Shown piece after piece: positions 8,090-17,112 of a DNA stretch of 64,000 nt (positions within the stretch are counted from its first letter, which is position 1; each line of letters starts with the position of its first letter). Below the pieces are notes generated by a model that saw only the letters and a program-made list of their open reading frames with translations, had not been told where the DNA came from and ran no database searches. The position numbers and the translations under genes were made by a program. The DNA lies in contig NZ_JAFCNB010000020.1 in NCBI RefSeq assembly GCF_017896165.1, positions 1-64,000 on the forward strand. The letters run 5' to 3'. This DNA comes from Microbispora oryzae (GTDB taxonomy: Bacteria > Actinomycetota > Actinomycetes > Streptosporangiales > Streptosporangiaceae).

Positions 8090-11000
8090 GTGTCCAATAT
8101 GCGCGACATTGTGGCGAGTCCCGTGTTCGTGGGGCGCCAGGAGGAGTTGGCCAGTCTCGCGCGCGAGGCGGCACAAGTCGCCGTCGGCGCCGTGCGCCTT
8201 GTGTTGGTGGGCGGCGAGGCCGGGGTAGGCAAGACGCGGCTGGTCGAGGAGGCCGCGCAGGCCGCGGCGGGATTGCATGTGCTGTGGGGCCACTGCGTGG
8301 AGCTGGGGCCGGAAGGCCTGCCACTGGCGCCGCTGGTGGAGGCCCTGCGCATGCTGGCACGGTCGGCTTCGCCGCAGCAGTTGGACGACTGGCTGGGGCC
8401 GGCTCGCGGTCCGCTGTCCCAGCTGCTGCCGAGCCTGGATCCCTCGGCCGTTCCAGGCGCGGGGCATGGGATGGGGCAGGGTGCCCAGCTCCCGGAGCTG
8501 GTGCTGGGGCTCATCGAACGGGTCAGCACGTCGCGACCGCTGTTGCTCGTGATCGAGGATCTGCAATGGGCGGACCAGTCCACCCTGGAACTCCTGGCCT
8601 TCCTGGTCAGGGGGCTGCGCGACGCTCCGGTCCTGTTCGTGGCGACATACCGCTCCGATGAGATCGACCGGCGCCATCCGCTGCGACCGCTGCTGACCGG
8701 ATGGGAGCGGATGCGCGAGGTGCATCGCCTGGAGCTGCGCCGGTTCCGGCCCGATGAGGTGGCCGCTCAGGTCGCGGGCATCCTCGGCCGCCGCGCCGAC
8801 ACTGAGCTGCTGGACCTTGTCGTGGACCGCTCCGAGGGCAACGCGTTCCTGGTCGAGGAAGTCGTGAGAGTGGTGCGTGACGGCGGTGACCCCGAAGGTC
8901 TTTCCCCCTCGTTACGCGACCTGCTGCTCGTGCGGGTGGAGGTGCGTTCTGCGGTGGCCCAACGGCTGCTGCGAGCCGCGTCCGTCGCCGGGCGGCAGGT
9001 GCCGGAGCGCCTGCTGGCCGCCGTAACGGGCATGGAGCCGCCGGCGTTCTTCACGGCGCTGCGCGAGCTGGTGGAGAACCATCTGCTGCTGGTGGACGAG
9101 GCGGGGCAGGGCTACACGTTTCGCCACGCGCTGGCGCGCGACGCGGTCTATCACGACATGCTGCCCGGCGAGCGGGCCGGCTGGCACATCGCTTTCGCGC
9201 GGACGTTGTCGGGCGACGCGCGACTCGCGCCCGAGGGGGCCCTCGTTCCGGCCGCGCTGGCCCATCACTGGCTCGCAGCCCTCGATCTCCCCTCGGCGTT
9301 GCCGGCGTTGCTTGCCGCCGCGGAGGCCTCCTCGGCGTACGCGCCGGCGGAGGAGCTCAAGCACCTGGAGCGGGCGCTGGAGATCTGGCCTCGGGTACCG
9401 GATGCCACGACGCTCACAGGCACCGACGTGATCGAGGTGTTGACCTCCGCCGCCGATGCCGCGTATAACGCCGGATCCGCGAACCGGGCGATGTCCTTGC
9501 TGGACCAGGCATTGGCTGAGCTGGGCGAGGGCAGCTCGGCCTCTCGCCGGGCGCTGCTGATGGAGCGCCGCGCACGCGCGCTTCGGGACCTGGGCAAGGA
9601 AGCGGAAAGCCTGGCCGTGCTGGAGGCGGCTCAGGAACTGCTGCCCGCCGAGCCGTGGACGTATGCCCACGCCGCCGTCTTGACCTCACTGGCGAACACG
9701 TTGATGCGTGGCGGCAACTCCTGGAGGCGGACGCAGGCCACCGCTGAGCACGCGGTCGCCGTCGCTTCCGCCGTCGGAGCTGAAACCGAGCAGGCCGAGG
9801 CTCTCATCACGCTCGGCGTCACCCACGCCTACCAGGGAGACGCCGAGAACGGCCTGTCGACGCTGCGGGCGGGCCTGCGGCTCGCCGAGCAGATCGGGGC
9901 AGCGGAAACGACGCTGCGCGGCCACGCGAACCACAGCGACCTGCTGGAACTGCTCGGCCGTCATCAGGATGCGATCGAGGCGGCGAAGGCGGGCCTGGAG
10001 CTGGCGGCACGGACCGGCACCAGCAGGACGCTCGGCGCGTGGATCACGGGGAACATGGCCGAGCCGATGCTGCGGGCCGGCCGCTGGCAGGAGGCCGAGC
10101 ACGCCGCAGTGGAGGCGCTGCGGGGTGAGCCGGAGGGTGTCTTCGCAGCGACGCTGCTCGACTTCCGTGCCCAGCTCGCCGCCCTGGCCGGGCGGCGTGA
10201 AGACGCGGAACGGCTCGCCGGCCGGGCGGCGCAGCTGGTGAGCGCCTCGATCGACTGGCAGTTCCGGCTCTCCCTGACTTTCACCATTGTGGAGTGCCAT
10301 CGGCTCGCCGGCGACCTGGACACCGCTGCCACGACCGCCATGGAGGCGCTCAGAGCCACGCCCCCTGTGGGGGCAGCCCGCTATTCATGGCCGCTGGTCT
10401 GGCTGGGCACCCGGATCGCGGTGGATCGCGTGATTCTGGCGCGTGATCGTCGTGTGCCCGATTCCGACGCGGCCGCCATGGTTGCCCTGGTCGACGGCCT
10501 GGCCGCCATCGCTGACTCGCTGCCCACCCTCATGTCGGCGTACCGGGGCTATGCCGCGGCGGCAGCGGCCGAACGTGCCCGTCTGGCCGAGACGCCGGCC
10601 GTTCAGGAATGGAGCGTGGCCGTCGACGCCTGGCGGCCCGTCGGTGAGCCGTACCTCCTCGCGTACTGCCTGCTGCGACTGGCCGAGGCGCTGTGCACCG
10701 CCAACGACCGGCAGGCCGCCACCACGGCCCTGCAGGATTCGGTACGGCTGGCCGCCGAGATGGGCGCGCTGCCGCTGTCGCGGGAGGCGGAGGCGCTGGC
10801 CCGCCGGGCACGGCTCACCCTCGTCCAGCGCGACGACGGCGAAGCCGCGGGAAATGAGACGGCAGCGGGTGGGCAGGGCCACGATGAAAGAGGCCCCGAC
10901 GAGAATGCGTCGCACGCCGGAGCACAGGGGGCCGGGCGACCCGCGGCCCAGCCGGAGAACCCCGACCCGCTCGCGCATCTCGGCCTGACCGAGCGCGAAA

Positions 11001-11176
11001 GGGAGGTGCTCCGATTGCTGGTCGACGGCCGCTCGAACTCCCAGATCGCCACGACCCTCTTCATCAGCCCGAAGACCGTGAGCGTCCACGTCTCCAACAT
11101 CCTCGCAAAGCTCGGCGTCAGCCGTCGTGTCGAGGCCGCCGCCCTTGCGTACCGGTTGATCACCGCGCAGAGCTGA
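8090..11176 (+). CDS. Large ATP-binding LuxR-family regulator (LAL type)
   Basis: This 1028-residue protein has an N-terminal AAA/STAND ATPase: Walker A GGEAGVGKTR near residues 41-50, then LLLVIEDLQWADQS as Walker B. A long alpha-solenoid/TPR-like middle follows (repeated ALxxA helices, about 420-880). A short charged linker (about 915-960) leads to a C-terminal LuxR helix-turn-helix (LTEREREVLRLLVDGRSNSQ, then SPKTVSVHVSNILAKLGV). LAL proteins are usually activators of secondary-metabolism or catabolic operons. It starts at GTG 8090; an ATG at 8099 is also possible. No cluster is adjacent, so the target is unknown. An 11-bp perfect hairpin follows the stop. Confidence 0.92.
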   Translation: MSNMRDIVASPVFVGRQEELASLAREAAQVAVGAVRLVLVGGEAGVGKTRLVEEAAQAAAGLHVLWGHCVELGPEGLPLAPLVEALRMLARSASPQQLDDWLGPARGPLSQLLPSLDPSAVPGAGHGMGQGAQLPELVLGLIERVSTSRPLLLVIEDLQWADQSTLELLAFLVRGLRDAPVLFVATYRSDEIDRRHPLRPLLTGWERMREVHRLELRRFRPDEVAAQVAGILGRRADTELLDLVVDRSEGNAFLVEEVVRVVRDGGDPEGLSPSLRDLLLVRVEVRSAVAQRLLRAASVAGRQVPERLLAAVTGMEPPAFFTALRELVENHLLLVDEAGQGYTFRHALARDAVYHDMLPGERAGWHIAFARTLSGDARLAPEGALVPAALAHHWLAALDLPSALPALLAAAEASSAYAPAEELKHLERALEIWPRVPDATTLTGTDVIEVLTSAADAAYNAGSANRAMSLLDQALAELGEGSSASRRALLMERRARALRDLGKEAESLAVLEAAQELLPAEPWTYAHAAVLTSLANTLMRGGNSWRRTQATAEHAVAVASAVGAETEQAEALITLGVTHAYQGDAENGLSTLRAGLRLAEQIGAAETTLRGHANHSDLLELLGRHQDAIEAAKAGLELAARTGTSRTLGAWITGNMAEPMLRAGRWQEAEHAAVEALRGEPEGVFAATLLDFRAQLAALAGRREDAERLAGRAAQLVSASIDWQFRLSLTFTIVECHRLAGDLDTAATTAMEALRATPPVGAARYSWPLVWLGTRIAVDRVILARDRRVPDSDAAAMVALVDGLAAIADSLPTLMSAYRGYAAAAAAERARLAETPAVQEWSVAVDAWRPVGEPYLLAYCLLRLAEALCTANDRQAATTALQDSVRLAAEMGALPLSREAEALARRARLTLVQRDDGEAAGNETAAGGQGHDERGPDENASHAGAQGAGRPAAQPENPDPLAHLGLTEREREVLRLLVDGRSNSQIATTLFISPKTVSVHVSNILAKLGVSRRVEAAALAYRLITAQS

Positions 11177-11182
11177 CCGGTG

Positions 11183-11208
11183 CCGGACCGGCGCTGTCGC
11201 CGGTCCGG
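11183..11208. terminator. Hairpin after the LAL regulator
   Basis: A perfect 11-bp stem (11183-11193 with 11198-11208) has a CTGT loop and starts six bases after the stop of the LuxR gene. It lacks a clear T-run, as is common for terminators in high-GC actinomycetes. It may also serve the convergent lectin gene. Confidence 0.6.
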
Positions 11209-11384
11209 TTCGATCCGATCACCTGCAGAGCCGGCGCGGCCAGCCGACCCGCCGGTCTGTGAGCGGTGAGCGGCGAGCCGGCGGGTGCCGCGGTCGTTGA
11301 GCTGTCGCACTACCGTCGGCCGGTCGAAAACGGGCCGCCACGGGTGGTGACGTGGCGGCCCTGGTCGGTGTGCGAGGTGGGCGG

Positions 11385-11924
11385 CTAGGAGTTGTTCAAG
11401 GCGTTGAAAAGTTGGTTGGTGCCGCCGGTGTAGTGGTAGCCGATGACGGCCGCGCCGGACGTGATGCTGCCGCCGGCGATGTCAGCGACGAGGTTGCTGG
11501 CGGGGTTTTTGATCGTGCCGGGGACGAGGGACGGGCCGCCGATGCCGGACGTGAATCCGATGTCCCAGAGCTGGCCGGGCGTGCCCTCGCAGTACCACTG
11601 GAAGAGCTGGTGACCCTCGACGCCGTCGGTAGCCATGCACTTGTTGCTGAGCTTGTTGACGATCTCCGTGTGGCCGTTGACGGCCCGGAAATACCAGAGA
11701 TCGTTGTCACCGCTGACAACGTACTGGATGATCTTCGCGCCGTCGCCCTTCGAGCCGCCGCTGACATTCAGGTAGAGGAAGGGATTGGAGACGGGAAATA
11801 TCTGGTATTCCAGGCCGCTGTCCGCGTGCGCGGCGCCCGCACCGAGGGCGAGCATTCCGGCGGCGAGCGCACCCGTGGCGACGGTGATGGCGGCCTTCTT
11901 GAGGAAAAGTGAAATTCTGAACAT
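11385..11924 (-). CDS. Secreted ricin-type lectin domain protein
   Basis: A 179-residue exported protein. The N-terminus KKAAITVATGALAAGMLAL and an AHADS cleavage region (about residue 34) form a Sec signal peptide. The mature part is a ricin-B-like beta-trefoil: CMATDGVEGHQLFQWYCEG with QLWDIG is the repeated QxW-type carbohydrate-binding motif, and a second unit reads NLVADIAGGSITSGAAVIGY followed by QLF. It probably binds glycans on the cell surface or outside. No catalytic domain is attached. It stands alone, convergent to the LuxR regulator, with about 350 bases of mostly non-coding DNA upstream. Confidence 0.85.
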   Translation of the reverse strand: MFRISLFLKKAAITVATGALAAGMLALGAGAAHADSGLEYQIFPVSNPFLYLNVSGGSKGDGAKIIQYVVSGDNDLWYFRAVNGHTEIVNKLSNKCMATDGVEGHQLFQWYCEGTPGQLWDIGFTSGIGGPSLVPGTIKNPASNLVADIAGGSITSGAAVIGYHYTGGTNQLFNALNNS

Positions 11925-12275
11925 TTTCTGGCCCCGTTTCTAGATCTGTTTTCTTCCGGCTTTTCGCGGCAGAAGTAAACGTACTTGCTAAGGTAGGGCG
12001 CTCGGTTAGGGTGACAGCCTTATCTTGAGGCGGTGAGGCACCTCAGATTGGTCGCCGCGGTGCCTTAGCTCAGAGGTTCTTCAGAAGAAATCTGCAGAGA
12101 TCGGCGATGTCGTGGCGTACGCCGCCGATCACCAGGCTGACCACGTGGTTACCGACGTACTGCAAGCCATCGAGGTTCTTGAGCGCCACGGCTGAGGTGA
12201 CGACAACGGTGACGACAACGTCGGCCACCATGAGCTTGATCCGTTTGTGATCGCGTCTGTGTATCACTGTTTGCT
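11925..12275. other. Intergenic region upstream of the lectin gene
   Basis: About 350 bases hold the expected promoter region of the lectin gene and one possible small minus-strand ORF (12070-12282, listed separately). The stretch 11960-12060 is AT-richer than its surroundings and has no coding signal. No clear operator was found. Confidence 0.4.
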
Positions 12276-12282
12276 GTGGCAC
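12070..12282 (-). CDS. Small hypothetical protein (70 aa)
   Basis: A 70-residue ORF starting at ATG 12282 with a hydrophobic middle (VADVVVTVVVTSAVAL) and the tail DIADLCRFLLKNL. It is not recognised. The hydrophobic stretch could be a single membrane helix. It overlaps the start of the plus-strand propeller gene by a few bases, and no strong ribosome binding site precedes it. It may be a small membrane peptide, a gene fragment or chance. Confidence 0.3.
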   Translation of the reverse strand: MPQQTVIHRRDHKRIKLMVADVVVTVVVTSAVALKNLDGLQYVGNHVVSLVIGGVRHDIADLCRFLLKNL

Positions 12283-13214
12283 ATCCGTGGGCGAGGCTCT
12301 CGCGTTGGAGACGCATCCGTAGATGGACAGGCATCGCCGCGGTCTTCGTGGGTCTGGCCGCCTGTCAGGGGGCGTTCGGGCGAAATATCCAGGCGGTCAC
12401 GTACGGCGAGCCCACATCGTGTCCCAGCGACCGATTCGAGTCCGGGCCCGTGGCCGGGACGGTGATCGATTGCGTGGGGTGGAAACTGCACGTGCCATTC
12501 GGCATGGATATCGAACTCAGTACGGCCGCCAGCCATGCTCGCTCTAAGTCGATGTTCGACACCGACCCTATCCCCATCGAGATCACCCCGGACGGACACC
12601 GCGTCGCCTACTTGGACGTGAGGGAGCTCCGCTACCTCGCCAAAGATCTCCGTTCCGGCTTCACCCGCCCGATCACACCACGCCTCACCCCTGAGGAGAT
12701 CGTCGCAATCACCTCGGTGGCCAGTTCCGCCGACAGCCGCCACTTCGCCGTGTCCACCAGGGAGAACCGTCGGACATTCGTCACGGACTTCGAGACGGGC
12801 CGGACGAGGACACTCAACCAGGTGTGCTGGGCCTACGGGCTGACCGGCGACAGCCTGATGGGCAGCGCGGGCTGCGATGGTCGCGATGTCTCGATCGACG
12901 CCATCCGCTTCGACGGCACGGCGACCCGCTTCCGGTCGGAGGAGGAGCGCCCCCATGACATGTCCGCAGACCTGCGGTGGTACATCGACTTCGGGGAGCC
13001 GACTTCGGTGTACGAGACCGCAACCGGGCGGCGGGTGCGAGTCCTGCCCTCTGAACTCAGCGAATTCCAGTGGGCGGGCGCCGACACCCTGGTCGCACGA
13101 GAGGCGGATATCGAGGATGAGGGCGACTACATAGCCATCGACGCCAGAACGGGCGAGCTCATCTCGACTGGCATCCCATACTCCGACTCAATCGTCTTCG
13201 GGAAGGTCCGTTGA
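12276..13214 (+). CDS. Putative lipoprotein with beta-propeller-like repeats
   Basis: A 312-residue exported protein. An Arg-rich start and hydrophobic segment end in VGLAAC, a plausible lipobox with Cys near residue 29. The rest resembles WD40/TolB-type propeller blades: EITPDGHRVAYLD, SVASSADSRHFAVST, MSADLRWYIDFG and a terminal DARTGELIST. No enzyme motif is visible. The start at GTG 12276 is uncertain because no clear ribosome binding site precedes it. Its stop overlaps the ATG of the next gene (TGATG at 13212-13216), and that gene encodes a related propeller with a DNA-binding-like head. The two probably act together at the membrane (inference). Confidence 0.7.
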   Translation: MAHPWARLSRWRRIRRWTGIAAVFVGLAACQGAFGRNIQAVTYGEPTSCPSDRFESGPVAGTVIDCVGWKLHVPFGMDIELSTAASHARSKSMFDTDPIPIEITPDGHRVAYLDVRELRYLAKDLRSGFTRPITPRLTPEEIVAITSVASSADSRHFAVSTRENRRTFVTDFETGRTRTLNQVCWAYGLTGDSLMGSAGCDGRDVSIDAIRFDGTATRFRSEEERPHDMSADLRWYIDFGEPTSVYETATGRRVRVLPSELSEFQWAGADTLVAREADIEDEGDYIAIDARTGELISTGIPYSDSIVFGKVR

Positions 13215-14530
13215 TGTCGGACTGGTACGAGCAGGTCCGCCGTACGGCGTCGCTGTTGGGCGGACGCACGCCGTATGCCCGGCACATGGCGGAGAAGGCG
13301 CTGCGCGACAGAGAAGGCACGAAGGACGCCTTCTTCTCGCTCTATCGGTCCTATCTCAGCCCCTTCCGCGCCTGGCCCGATCCGGGCTGGGGAACGGGAC
13401 TCTCCAATCTGGAGCGTGCCGTCCTGGTCGCCTTGCACCATGACGGCTGGACCGAGCAGGAGACCGCCTATCTGTGTGGGCGAAGTAGAAGAGCCGTGCG
13501 GCGGGCGGGCGAGAAAGGGCTTCGTGCTCTGGGCACCGATGGCACGGCTCTCGCCGGCACGCTACGGGCAATGACGGAGGATCTTCCTGCGGTCGCCGAG
13601 CGGGAGCCCGGGCGAAATGGCGCCGGGTGCGGTGCCCTGATTATCTGCCTTGTCGCCTTTGTCCTCATGGTGGCCTATTGCTCGGCCCTGGTTGCTCCGC
13701 TCGGACAGCACGGAGACCGCGCCCCCTCCGTCGCCCTCACCTTTTCGGAGCTCAATCCATTGCGCGGTCCTATGCAGGCCACGATCCGGTACGCCTACCG
13801 CGTCGATACGCCGGTAACCGGGCTCACCGAGGGAAGCTACTGGGTCGTCATCACTGAGTCGGACCAACGGCTGCTTGTCGAGGACGCCACTCCGAGCGAC
13901 CTCGAGATCAGCCCGAACGGCCGGAAGCTGGCCTACCACAGCCGGAGCAAGCGCGAGGTCGTCGTGTATGACCTTCCGTCGGGAAAGATCAGCAGGATCT
14001 CGAAGGCAGATGCGTCGGACAACGGACTGTATTTCTCTCCGGACGGTCGCCGCCTCGCGTTCACTTCCGAAGACAAACTGTATGTCTGGGACGGCAAGCG
14101 GCGGCGTGTCCCGGGGCTCGGGCCGGAGTCGACACTGTACGGCTGGCTAACGGGCGGGCGGGCCCTGCTGATTGATGACTCGGAGGGTGTCCGGGCGGTC
14201 GATCTCAGTGGCACCGTCCTGTTCAGCACAGAGGACTCGGACCACGTGGGCCCGTTGCCCGACGGGAAGACGTGGATCGACGTCGGCTCTGATGAGAATC
14301 GCTTCACGCGGTACGGCCGGCGCACAGGTCGCCGGAGCATGCGGCTGCCCACAACCGTGAGGCCCCATAGGGTCGAGTGTTGGACCAGTGCGGACACCTT
14401 CGTGATCAGTACTTACGGCTACGGGCCCAGCCACTACTACCGGATCGACATCGAGACCGGGGAAGCCGAGCCGCTGCCTGCTCTGGTCCCGGAAGACCTG
14501 AAAGAGGTGCGGTTCCCCGGGTGTGTGTGA
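13214..14530 (+). CDS. Membrane protein with sigma-region-4-like head and beta-propeller
   Basis: The 438-residue protein has three parts. The N-terminal region (about 1-130) contains LSNLERAVLVALHHDGWTEQ, ETAYLCGRS and a following basic helix, which match the helix-turn-helix of sigma factor region 4. No region 2 is visible. A single transmembrane helix follows near residues 143-165 (ALIICLVAFVLMVAYCSALV). The remainder is propeller-like (LEISPNGRKLAYHS, LYFSPDGRRLAFTS, KLYVWDGKRR) and would lie outside the cytoplasm. The layout suggests a one-component transmembrane regulator that senses with its propeller. It is translationally coupled to the upstream propeller lipoprotein. The role is inferred; DNA binding is not shown. 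Confidence 0.75.
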   Translation: MSDWYEQVRRTASLLGGRTPYARHMAEKALRDREGTKDAFFSLYRSYLSPFRAWPDPGWGTGLSNLERAVLVALHHDGWTEQETAYLCGRSRRAVRRAGEKGLRALGTDGTALAGTLRAMTEDLPAVAEREPGRNGAGCGALIICLVAFVLMVAYCSALVAPLGQHGDRAPSVALTFSELNPLRGPMQATIRYAYRVDTPVTGLTEGSYWVVITESDQRLLVEDATPSDLEISPNGRKLAYHSRSKREVVVYDLPSGKISRISKADASDNGLYFSPDGRRLAFTSEDKLYVWDGKRRRVPGLGPESTLYGWLTGGRALLIDDSEGVRAVDLSGTVLFSTEDSDHVGPLPDGKTWIDVGSDENRFTRYGRRTGRRSMRLPTTVRPHRVECWTSADTFVISTYGYGPSHYYRIDIETGEAEPLPALVPEDLKEVRFPGCV

Positions 14531-14540
14531 TGCCTGATCG

Positions 14541-15635
14541 TCATCTGTCGGCGTGCGGTGGTGCGGCGGGTAGTTGCACCGTGACGCGGAGCCCGCCGGC
14601 GGGACGGGCGGTGAGGGTGAGGGTTCCGTCGTGTGCTTGGGCGACGCTTTTGACGATTGCCAGGCCGAGGCCGACACCTGCGTGGTCGGCGCGTATGCGT
14701 TCGGTGCCGCGCTGAAACGGCTCGACAAGCGTGGAAACCAATGTTGGGGCGAGTCTTTCGCCGGTGTTCTCGACAGTGAGCGCCACAGTCTCGGGGTGAA
14801 CGGTGGTCGTGACCCACACGGTGCCCTGTTCAGGCAGGTTGTGGACGATCGCGTTGTGCACGAGGTTCGTCGTCATCTGCAGCAGGAGCGCGTGTGAACC
14901 GATGGTGGGGGTGATGCCGCCGGAGGTCTCGATGGTGAGGCCGCGTTTTTCTGCGAGGGGGAGGAGCGTTTCAATGGCTTCTTCCGCTATCAGGGACAGG
15001 TCGATGTGTACTCGAGTGCACGATCGTTGGTCGGCGCGGCTGAGCAGGAGCAATGCTTCGGTGAGGTCGATCGCTCGGGTGTTGACGGCGTGGAGGCGGT
15101 CGACAAGTTCGCCGGTGTCGCGGTTCAGATCTTTGCGGGCCACGTCGAGAAGCGTTTGCGTGATCGCCAGTGGGGTGCGCAGTTCGTGGGAGGCGTTGGC
15201 TGCGAATCTCCGCTGTTGGGCGACGTGTGCTTCGAGCCGTACGAGCATGGTGTCGAAGGCGTCGGCGAGTTCGCGGAACTCATCTCTGCGGCCCGGGAGC
15301 CGGATTCGGTGGGAGAGTGATCCGTTCGCGGCCCTGCGTGTGGCGTCTGTGACGCGAGTCAGAGGGGTGAGCATGCGGCTGGCGAGAATCCACCCTCCCG
15401 CGACACCGAACACCAGCAGGAACGCGAACACTGCGGCTGCCACTGGAGCGAAAGCGTGCAGCGGGTCGGGCCGGTTGGGATCGAAACGACTGTAGGTGAA
15501 GAGCACGCCGTTGGACAAATAATGCCGAAGGAACACCCACACCGCCGCGAGTACCAAGGCACCTGCAAGCGTGACGAACCCGGCATAGCTGAGGGCAAGT
15601 TTGAGACGAACGCTCAACCCAGAGGCCCTATTCAC
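14541..15635 (-). CDS. Sensor histidine kinase
   Basis: A 364-residue membrane kinase with two transmembrane helices (LSYAGFVTLAGALVLAAVWV and VAAAVFAFLLVFGVAGGWIL) around a short outer loop. They are followed by a HAMP segment and the phosphoacceptor box ANASHELRTPLA. The catalytic N box is NLVHNAIVHN and the G box GVGLGLAIVKS. The start is GTG 15635 behind GGGAGGGG; it overlaps the end of the response regulator gene by eight bases, so the pair is cotranscribed. It phosphorylates the partner regulator in response to an outside signal. A MacB-like ABC exporter lies divergently, suggesting a role in cell-envelope or antimicrobial-peptide stress (inference). Confidence 0.93.
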   Translation of the reverse strand: MNRASGLSVRLKLALSYAGFVTLAGALVLAAVWVFLRHYLSNGVLFTYSRFDPNRPDPLHAFAPVAAAVFAFLLVFGVAGGWILASRMLTPLTRVTDATRRAANGSLSHRIRLPGRRDEFRELADAFDTMLVRLEAHVAQQRRFAANASHELRTPLAITQTLLDVARKDLNRDTGELVDRLHAVNTRAIDLTEALLLLSRADQRSCTRVHIDLSLIAEEAIETLLPLAEKRGLTIETSGGITPTIGSHALLLQMTTNLVHNAIVHNLPEQGTVWVTTTVHPETVALTVENTGERLAPTLVSTLVEPFQRGTERIRADHAGVGLGLAIVKSVAQAHDGTLTLTARPAGGLRVTVQLPAAPPHADR

Positions 15636-16323
15636 GGTCCCCTCCCGCACGTCCAGTGCCGGGTGCTGTGTCGATACGGTAGCCGACGCCGGCCACGGTA
15701 GAGATGATCCCGGGTTCGCCGAGCCGTTTGCGCAGTGCCGAGACCGTGATGCGCACGGCGTTGGTGAAGGGGTCGGCGTTCTCATCCCACGCTCGCTCCA
15801 AGAGTTCTTCGGCGCTGACGACGCCGCCTTCGGCAGCGACCAGGACTTCTAGCACGGCGAACTGTTTCCGGGTAAGCGCGACGTAGCGGCCGTCGCGGTA
15901 GACCTCGCGGCGGAACGGATCCAGACGCAGCCCTGCGATCTCTCGCATGGGTGGTCTGTTGTGGGCGCGCCTGCGGTCGAGTGCTCTGAGACGGAGCACG
16001 AGTTCTCGGAGTTCGAAGGGCTTGGTGAGATAGTCGTCGGCGCCGAGTTCGAACCCGGAGACCTTGTCGTCGAGCCGGTCGGCAGCGGTGAGCATGAGGA
16101 TGGGCATGCCGCTGCCGGTGGCGACGATGCGTTTGGCGATCTCGTCGCCGGAAGGGCCGGGGATATCGCGGTCGAGGACGGCGATGTCGTAGGCGTTGAT
16201 GCTCAGCAGTTCCAGGGCGGTGTCACCGTCACCGGCGATGTCGGCGGCGATCGCCGCCAGGCGCAGGCCGTCGCGGATGGCTTCCGCCAAATAGGGCTCG
16301 TCCTCGACGATCAACACACGCAT
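15628..16323 (-). CDS. OmpR-family response regulator
   Basis: A 231-residue two-component regulator. The receiver domain has acidic pocket VEDEP, phospho-acceptor AVLDRDIPGPSGDEI (Asp about 53) and switch Lys in LTKPFE. A winged-helix DNA-binding domain follows (LTRKQFAVLEVLVAAEGGVV, then ISTVAGVGYRI). It starts at ATG 16323 and overlaps the kinase gene. The 87-bp gap to the divergent ABC ATPase carries an 11-bp-spaced direct repeat typical of OmpR-type binding, so it probably controls the exporter and itself. Confidence 0.94.
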   Translation of the reverse strand: MRVLIVEDEPYLAEAIRDGLRLAAIAADIAGDGDTALELLSINAYDIAVLDRDIPGPSGDEIAKRIVATGSGMPILMLTAADRLDDKVSGFELGADDYLTKPFELRELVLRLRALDRRRAHNRPPMREIAGLRLDPFRREVYRDGRYVALTRKQFAVLEVLVAAEGGVVSAEELLERAWDENADPFTNAVRITVSALRKRLGEPGIISTVAGVGYRIDTAPGTGRAGGDRE

Positions 16324-16345
16324 GCTCTCGAAACTACGAGCCGGA

Positions 16346-16364
16346 GCATATCGCCGGCATATCG
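16346..16364. promoter_or_regulatory. Direct repeat GCATATCG, likely response-regulator box
   Basis: Two copies of GCATATCG (16346-16353 and 16357-16364) are spaced 11 bases start to start, one helical turn. They lie between the divergent regulator and ABC ATPase genes. OmpR-type dimers bind such tandem half sites. Confidence 0.6.
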
Positions 16365-16410
16365 AAAACCACATACGTGCTGACAACACCACGCTGCCTT
16401 GACTGGCGGC

Positions 16411-17112
16411 ATGACCACCACCCAGCAGGCCACTCAGGAAGATCTGGCCGCCAGCGCGCGGGACCTGACCAAGACCTACGGCCACGGCGATACCCAGGTA
16501 CATGCCCTGCGGGGCAGCGACCTCGACCTGCCCCGAGGCAGGTTCACCGCGATCATGGGGCCGAGCGGGTCGGGCAAGTCCACGCTGATGCACTGCCTGG
16601 CTGGACTCGACCAACCCAGCGGCGGCACCGTCACTGTGGCCGGCACCGACCTCGGAGCACTCGATGACGACGCGCTCACGACCTTCCGCCGCGAGCACAT
16701 CGGTTTCGTGTTCCAGTCGTTCAACCTGCTGCCGATGCTCACCGCGGGCGAGAACATCGTGCTCCCGCTTGAGCTGGGCGGTCGCCGGATCGGCGACGCG
16801 GCACGGGAGCGCGCGCGCATGCTCGCCGATATCCTCGGCGTGGCCGACAGGCTCGGCCATCGGCCCGCGGAGCTGTCCGGCGGCCAGCAGCAGCGGGTCG
16901 CGATCGCCCGGGCCCTGGTCACCCAGCCGGACCTGCTGTTCGCCGACGAGCCCACCGGAAACCTGGACAGCACCACGTCGGCGGAGGTGCTGGATCACCT
17001 GCGCCGGTCGGCGCGCGAGCTCGGCCAGACCGTCGTGATGGTCACGCACGAGCGGGACGCGGCGGCGTACGCCGACTATGTGGTCACCATGCAGGACGGG
17101 CGGATCGTCTGA
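16411..17112 (+). CDS. ABC transporter ATPase (MacB/LolD type)
   Basis: A 233-residue ATPase of the MacB/LolD family with Walker [11 protein letters not shown]-loop [10 protein letters not shown], signature LSGGQQQR, Walker [10 protein letters not shown] and the switch His in VMVTHERD. It powers the FtsX-type permease encoded next; the two overlap by an ATGA stop/start at 17110-17114. Such exporters pump peptides, macrolides or lipoproteins, or act mechanically on cell-wall enzymes. ATG 16411 is chosen over an upstream start at 16399. The gene diverges from a two-component system, a common regulatory pairing. Confidence 0.94.
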   Translation: MTTTQQATQEDLAASARDLTKTYGHGDTQVHALRGSDLDLPRGRFTAIMGPSGSGKSTLMHCLAGLDQPSGGTVTVAGTDLGALDDDALTTFRREHIGFVFQSFNLLPMLTAGENIVLPLELGGRRIGDAARERARMLADILGVADRLGHRPAELSGGQQQRVAIARALVTQPDLLFADEPTGNLDSTTSAEVLDHLRRSARELGQTVVMVTHERDAAAYADYVVTMQDGRIV

